DNA of 39,196 nt from a virus, in the IMG/VR virus record IMGVR_UViG_3300022745_000084, positions 1 to 39,196 of that record; one strand, 5' to 3'. Positions 36,334-39,196 of the stretch are shown piece after piece (position 1 is the first letter of the stretch; the number at the start of each line of letters is the position of its first letter). The notes under the pieces were generated by a model. The model saw only the letters and a list, made by a program, of their open reading frames with translations. It was not told where the DNA came from and searched no databases. Made by a program: the position numbers and the translations under genes.

Positions 36334-38217
36334 CTACCATCCGCCAATCCAATTGCTTTGCCGCCGTGGAACAAACGCCGGGCGCGGTGGTTGCGGCTTC
36401 GGTTGCTCCGGTATGACCGGCGATTCTTCCACCGGCTTTAGGATGTACTCCTTGACTTCTTTGCGCGACTCCAAGTTCTTTTTCAACTGCGCCCAATTCA
36501 CATTTAAGATGTGCAATGCGGCGTGATTGTAAACGCGGATGTCTAACGCCTCATTGCGGCGGTTCGTGCGGATGTTCTCCCACGCCTGCGTCATCACGCC
36601 CTTGACGTATTTAGTTGTCACCCGCTCCGCCGTTAGCTGGGCAAAGAACTCGTCGTCGTAGTCTTTTGGGAAGTGGCAGTACCGTGCGCCCGGAGTGATA
36701 TTCTTTAGCCGCGAATAGATGGCGGTCTTGAACTCTGCCGTGTCAATGAGCAGGGCGGATGAGCGGGAGTTGCGGCGCGGGGCTTCCACGGGCTGCCGCA
36801 GGCGATTCTTAGAGCCTTTGATGGCGTGGACGTTGCCGGGCTTTTGGGTGCGGACGAATTGATACGCGGCGGCGGTGGCATAGCCGGAGTCCACGCAGCC
36901 ACAGCTTGCTTTCATCTTGCCGTAAAGCGGGTGGATAAACTCCATTGCTGCGAAGTCTGCTAGCTGCCGCCAAACATCGCGGGATGTGTTCGGGTCGCCC
37001 AAGAAGTAGCCGCGCTTGATGCCCCACGATTCTTCGCCATCTCCCCAGCCTATCATTTCTGCTTCTATGCGGTCGCCCTGAACGTCCGCCGCCCATGTCA
37101 ACACCATAACGCCTTTTGGAAGTTCGCCCGCGTAGTCCTCGCGCCGCGAGCTAATGTCTCCCGCGTCTATCTTGTCCCCCGCTGATTCCCATGTCTCCGC
37201 AAGGAACGTGTTCACCCATGCTTTGAGAGTTTCTTCGCCGCCGTGTTTGGCTTCTAGGAACTGCGCCGCCATCTGGTGCAGCCGGTTCTTGTAACCGCGC
37301 TTGCATTTGAACGGCGAATAGATCCCGTTGAGATGATACCCGCGCTTTCCGGAGAAGTCAGCCGTCGCCCGCCATTCTCCGCCTTGAATCATCCGCACCC
37401 GGTCTTTGTCGTCTAGCGGCATAGCGCATTTATCGCAGCGCAGGTGAGCCTCATCCGGCCTGCCTTCCGGCCATACGACATTCGACCACTTCAACGTCTG
37501 ATACTCGCCGCATTTTGGGCACGGGCAAAACCAATAGCGCTGGTCGGTCTGATTGAACTCCGCTTCGATGCGCGATAATCCCTTGAGTGTCGGCGTACTC
37601 GTCAACACAATCACGCTGTTGTAAAATGATTCTGTACGCCGGATTGCCAACGCGCACGGGTCGCCCTCGCTGCCCGCGCTCATCGGGAATCTGTCCACCT
37701 CGTCAAGCAGCACCACGCGGCGCGGCCTACCCGCCAAGCCCGCCGGAGCGTTTGCACCAACGATGGCGATATTCCCGCCGACGAATGATTTGTGCAGGAT
37801 GGTGTTGCCAGAGTCGCGGCTGCGGTTGTCTTTAACCTTGCCATGAAAGCAGGCGCAGTCTCGCAGCATCGGCACAAGCCGCTCTTTGCTCCATGACTCC
37901 GCAAATTCAATCGTCGGCTGCACTACGAGGATGGGCGCAGGGTCGGCGTCTATGAAGTAGCCGACGATATTGTTGATGCACTCAGTCTTGCCGGTCTGAC
38001 TGGCGAACATGGCGCATATCGTTTGCACCGATTCGTCATGCACCGCGTCCATGACTTCCGCCTGATACGGCGCAGATGCCGTGCGGTATTTGTTCGCCTG
38101 CGCTGATGACTCCTTGGAAAGATACCGGAACTGATTCGCCCATTGCGAGCAGCTCAAATCAGGCGGCGGCGTCATCACCCGCCATGTCGCTTTCAATGCT
38201 TTCGTTACTTCGCTCAT
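36334..38217 (-). CDS. terL: Terminase large subunit, GpA family
   Basis: Product of 627 aa. ATPase motor: Walker A 'FASQTGKTE' (71-79), Walker B 'RRVVLLDEVDRF' (166-177). The nuclease half follows, with zinc-type Cys pairs 'CPCPKCGEY' and 'LRCDKCAMP' (about 232-262), 'WAADVQGDRIEAEMIGWGDGEE' (nuclease-type Asp, about 378) and 'GCVDSGY' (about 456). GpA-type terminases cut at cos sites in lambda. It overlaps terS by 59 bp. The Pro/Arg-rich C-terminus probably contacts the portal. Confidence 0.95.
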   Translation of the reverse strand: MSEVTKALKATWRVMTPPPDLSCSQWANQFRYLSKESSAQANKYRTASAPYQAEVMDAVHDESVQTICAMFASQTGKTECINNIVGYFIDADPAPILVVQPTIEFAESWSKERLVPMLRDCACFHGKVKDNRSRDSGNTILHKSFVGGNIAIVGANAPAGLAGRPRRVVLLDEVDRFPMSAGSEGDPCALAIRRTESFYNSVIVLTSTPTLKGLSRIEAEFNQTDQRYWFCPCPKCGEYQTLKWSNVVWPEGRPDEAHLRCDKCAMPLDDKDRVRMIQGGEWRATADFSGKRGYHLNGIYSPFKCKRGYKNRLHQMAAQFLEAKHGGEETLKAWVNTFLAETWESAGDKIDAGDISSRREDYAGELPKGVMVLTWAADVQGDRIEAEMIGWGDGEESWGIKRGYFLGDPNTSRDVWRQLADFAAMEFIHPLYGKMKASCGCVDSGYATAAAYQFVRTQKPGNVHAIKGSKNRLRQPVEAPRRNSRSSALLIDTAEFKTAIYSRLKNITPGARYCHFPKDYDDEFFAQLTAERVTTKYVKGVMTQAWENIRTNRRNEALDIRVYNHAALHILNVNWAQLKKNLESRKEVKEYILKPVEESPVIPEQPKPQPPRPAFVPRRQSNWIGGW

Positions 38218-38605
38218 TCTTCACGCTGATTGACTCTCCAAGCCGTCTCAAATTATTTATCAAATCGGCTTTTTCTTCCTTCGTTTGACCGCTCGCCAGT
38301 ATCGCTGAACGTATCGCCACCAGAACCGCCGACAGGTGCGCCGTCACATCGTCTTTGGGCAATAGCTCCCGCCGCGCCGTCGCGTTCTTAATCGCTTGCG
38401 TGTCCGCCTGTTCGCGAATCAGCCGCAGCTTCTCGCCCTCGATGTCGCCGAACACTGCCGAGCATATATCCACCGTTGAGTACTTGCCATCCGTGCCCGG
38501 CAACACGCCAGCCGAGGCGATGCGTTTAGATAAAGTGCCACGGTTTATGCCAAATTCCCGGCTGGCCGCCTCTGTTGTCCATCGGATTGTTCTTGTTTTT
38601 CCCAT
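38159..38605 (-). CDS. terS: Terminase small subunit, Nu1-like
   Basis: Product of 148 aa. An N-terminal helix-turn-helix ('TTEAASREFGINRGTLSKRI', about 10-29) as in lambda gpNu1, followed by an oligomerisation helix region ('LRLIREQADTQAIKNATARREL') with 'LVAIRSAILASGQTKEEKADLI'. It recognises the packaging site and recruits the large subunit. It overlaps HNH upstream (61 bp) and terL downstream (59 bp). Confidence 0.85.
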   Translation of the reverse strand: MGKTRTIRWTTEAASREFGINRGTLSKRIASAGVLPGTDGKYSTVDICSAVFGDIEGEKLRLIREQADTQAIKNATARRELLPKDDVTAHLSAVLVAIRSAILASGQTKEEKADLINNLRRLGESISVKNERSNESIESDMAGDDAAA

Positions 38606-39135
38606 TTGTCTGACTTAGACCAATTATCGATTGCCCAAAGCGGCTGAAGGTTTGTGTAATTAAAGGCCTCTTTTTGTTGGGCTATAATTGTTAGGTCGAA
38701 TTTTGAAAGCGGTTTTATGTGGTCTATGTGCCACTTTCCATAGTTGTTCCAAGACATTCCAAGTGCAAATTTTTGTTCTATGTGTTTTTTAAAACAATCA
38801 ACAGTGCATCCCCAAAGGCTGATAGACGATTCCATTTTAGCCATCATTCCTTTTCTGCACAGTTCTTGTATTCTGTTTCGGTGGCGATGGGCTATTCTCC
38901 ATTGAATAGACTCTTTCCTTTTTAATCTCCGAACTCTCCATTTTTCCAAGTTTCGTTTATACGACTCTCTATTCCAAATCCTAGCCCTTTCCATTCCAGA
39001 CTCATTAGATCTCGCGACTTTGTTATTGTGCGCGTTTCTGCACCTATCAGAGCAGTACACGCTTCCGCTAAATCTCCTAAAAACATCATGCCAACCACCG
39101 CCACAATGTTTGCATTTGAATGATTCAACGGTCAT
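38545..39135 (-). CDS. HNH endonuclease next to terminase
   Basis: Product of 196 aa. A zinc pair at the N-terminus ('CKHCGGGW', 'YCSDRCRNA') and an HNH core at about 135-180: 'KWHIDHIKPLSKFDL' and 'FNYTNLQPLWAIDNWSKSDK' (HIDHI, Asn, final Asn-x-x-Lys). HNH proteins beside terminase genes stimulate cos cleavage in several phages (HK97 gp74 family, established knowledge). It could instead be a homing-type nuclease. The bases 39136-39196 between its start and the end hold no gene; they contain the T-rich stretch before the terminal repeat. Confidence 0.85.
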   Translation of the reverse strand: MTVESFKCKHCGGGWHDVFRRFSGSVYCSDRCRNAHNNKVARSNESGMERARIWNRESYKRNLEKWRVRRLKRKESIQWRIAHRHRNRIQELCRKGMMAKMESSISLWGCTVDCFKKHIEQKFALGMSWNNYGKWHIDHIKPLSKFDLTIIAQQKEAFNYTNLQPLWAIDNWSKSDKWEKQEQSDGQQRRPAGNLA

Positions 39136-39184
39136 ATCGGTTGTCTATATTTTAGAAAATTGCTATCGCTAGCGGCTTTTTTGG

Positions 39185-39196
39185 CTTATGGTCACC
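39185..39196. repeat. Right copy of 12-bp terminal repeat (cos candidate)
   Basis: Identical to bases 1-12. If the ends are joined through one copy, the joint lies about 50 bp upstream of the HNH gene and about 60 bp downstream of the DUF3102-like gene, in a gap of roughly 110 bp. This would be the terminase cleavage site. Confidence 0.6.

Noticed and set aside
1-39196. CRISPR array, rRNA genes or complete insertion sequence
   Set aside because: No regularly spaced repeats, no rRNA-like sequence and no transposase were seen on reading the window.

Overview
The window looks like the complete genome, or nearly so, of a tailed double-stranded DNA phage with siphovirus-type gene content: GpA-type large terminase, lambda-type portal, HK97-fold capsid, and a short tape measure with tail completion proteins. 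The same 12 bases (CTTATGGTCACC) occur at both ends, directly beside the HNH-terminase genes. This is what a cos phage would show if both filled-in ends, or a circular assembly overlap, were kept. The host is most likely a member of the Verrucomicrobiota (inference). One small exported protein (3432-3812) carries the 'VVERSADMVTW ... FYRAR' signature I associate with secreted Verrucomicrobiota proteins. The tail fibre has Thr/Asn-rich 'TNGTLLVTN' sequence typical of that phylum. An intergenic palindrome reads NQSPERTAVGA on the minus strand, a string I recall from dispersed repeats in those genomes.

Layout. A divergent control region (about 901-1125) holds a 16-bp palindromic operator candidate. 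Rightward from it (1126-10427) runs a compact early operon of about 27 genes, mostly linked by ATGA overlaps: ERF annealing protein, an SSB-tail-like protein, HNH nuclease, DUF1376 replisome-organizer-like protein, many Cys-rich small proteins, a KH-domain protein, and a PD-(D/E)XK-like nuclease whose reading frame contains a tRNA-Gly-like sequence. Leftward from it runs the late operon: a helix-turn-helix protein, a DUF3102-like protein, then across the joined ends HNH nuclease, terS, terL, gpW-like joiner, portal, protease-capsid fusion, head completion, a DNA ligase, tail genes, a large tail-tip protein, an SGNH-hydrolase tail fibre, membrane/lysis candidates, a DUF1353 protein, a metallophosphoesterase and micro-genes, ending tail-to-tail with the early operon near 10407-10427.

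Two blocks on the plus strand interrupt the leftward late operon and look acquired. Block A (about 13019-15108) has its own promoter candidates, two attC-like imperfect hairpins bracketing a small gene, two further small genes, a PAPS-reductase-family gene, and a 43-codon 3' remnant of an integron-type tyrosine recombinase. Block B (28856-32170) is a surface-glycan or virion-decoration cassette: TPR/GT9-like glycosyltransferase, a small ORF, FkbM methyltransferase and GT4-like glycosyltransferase, placed between capsid and head-completion genes.

No complete integrase, no CRISPR array and no rRNA was seen. The phage is either lytic or a derivative that lost integration. Small genes below the usual length cut-off were read directly from the sequence, including 27-, 29- and 31-residue products. 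Functions given as 'like' rest on motif and context reading without database searches.
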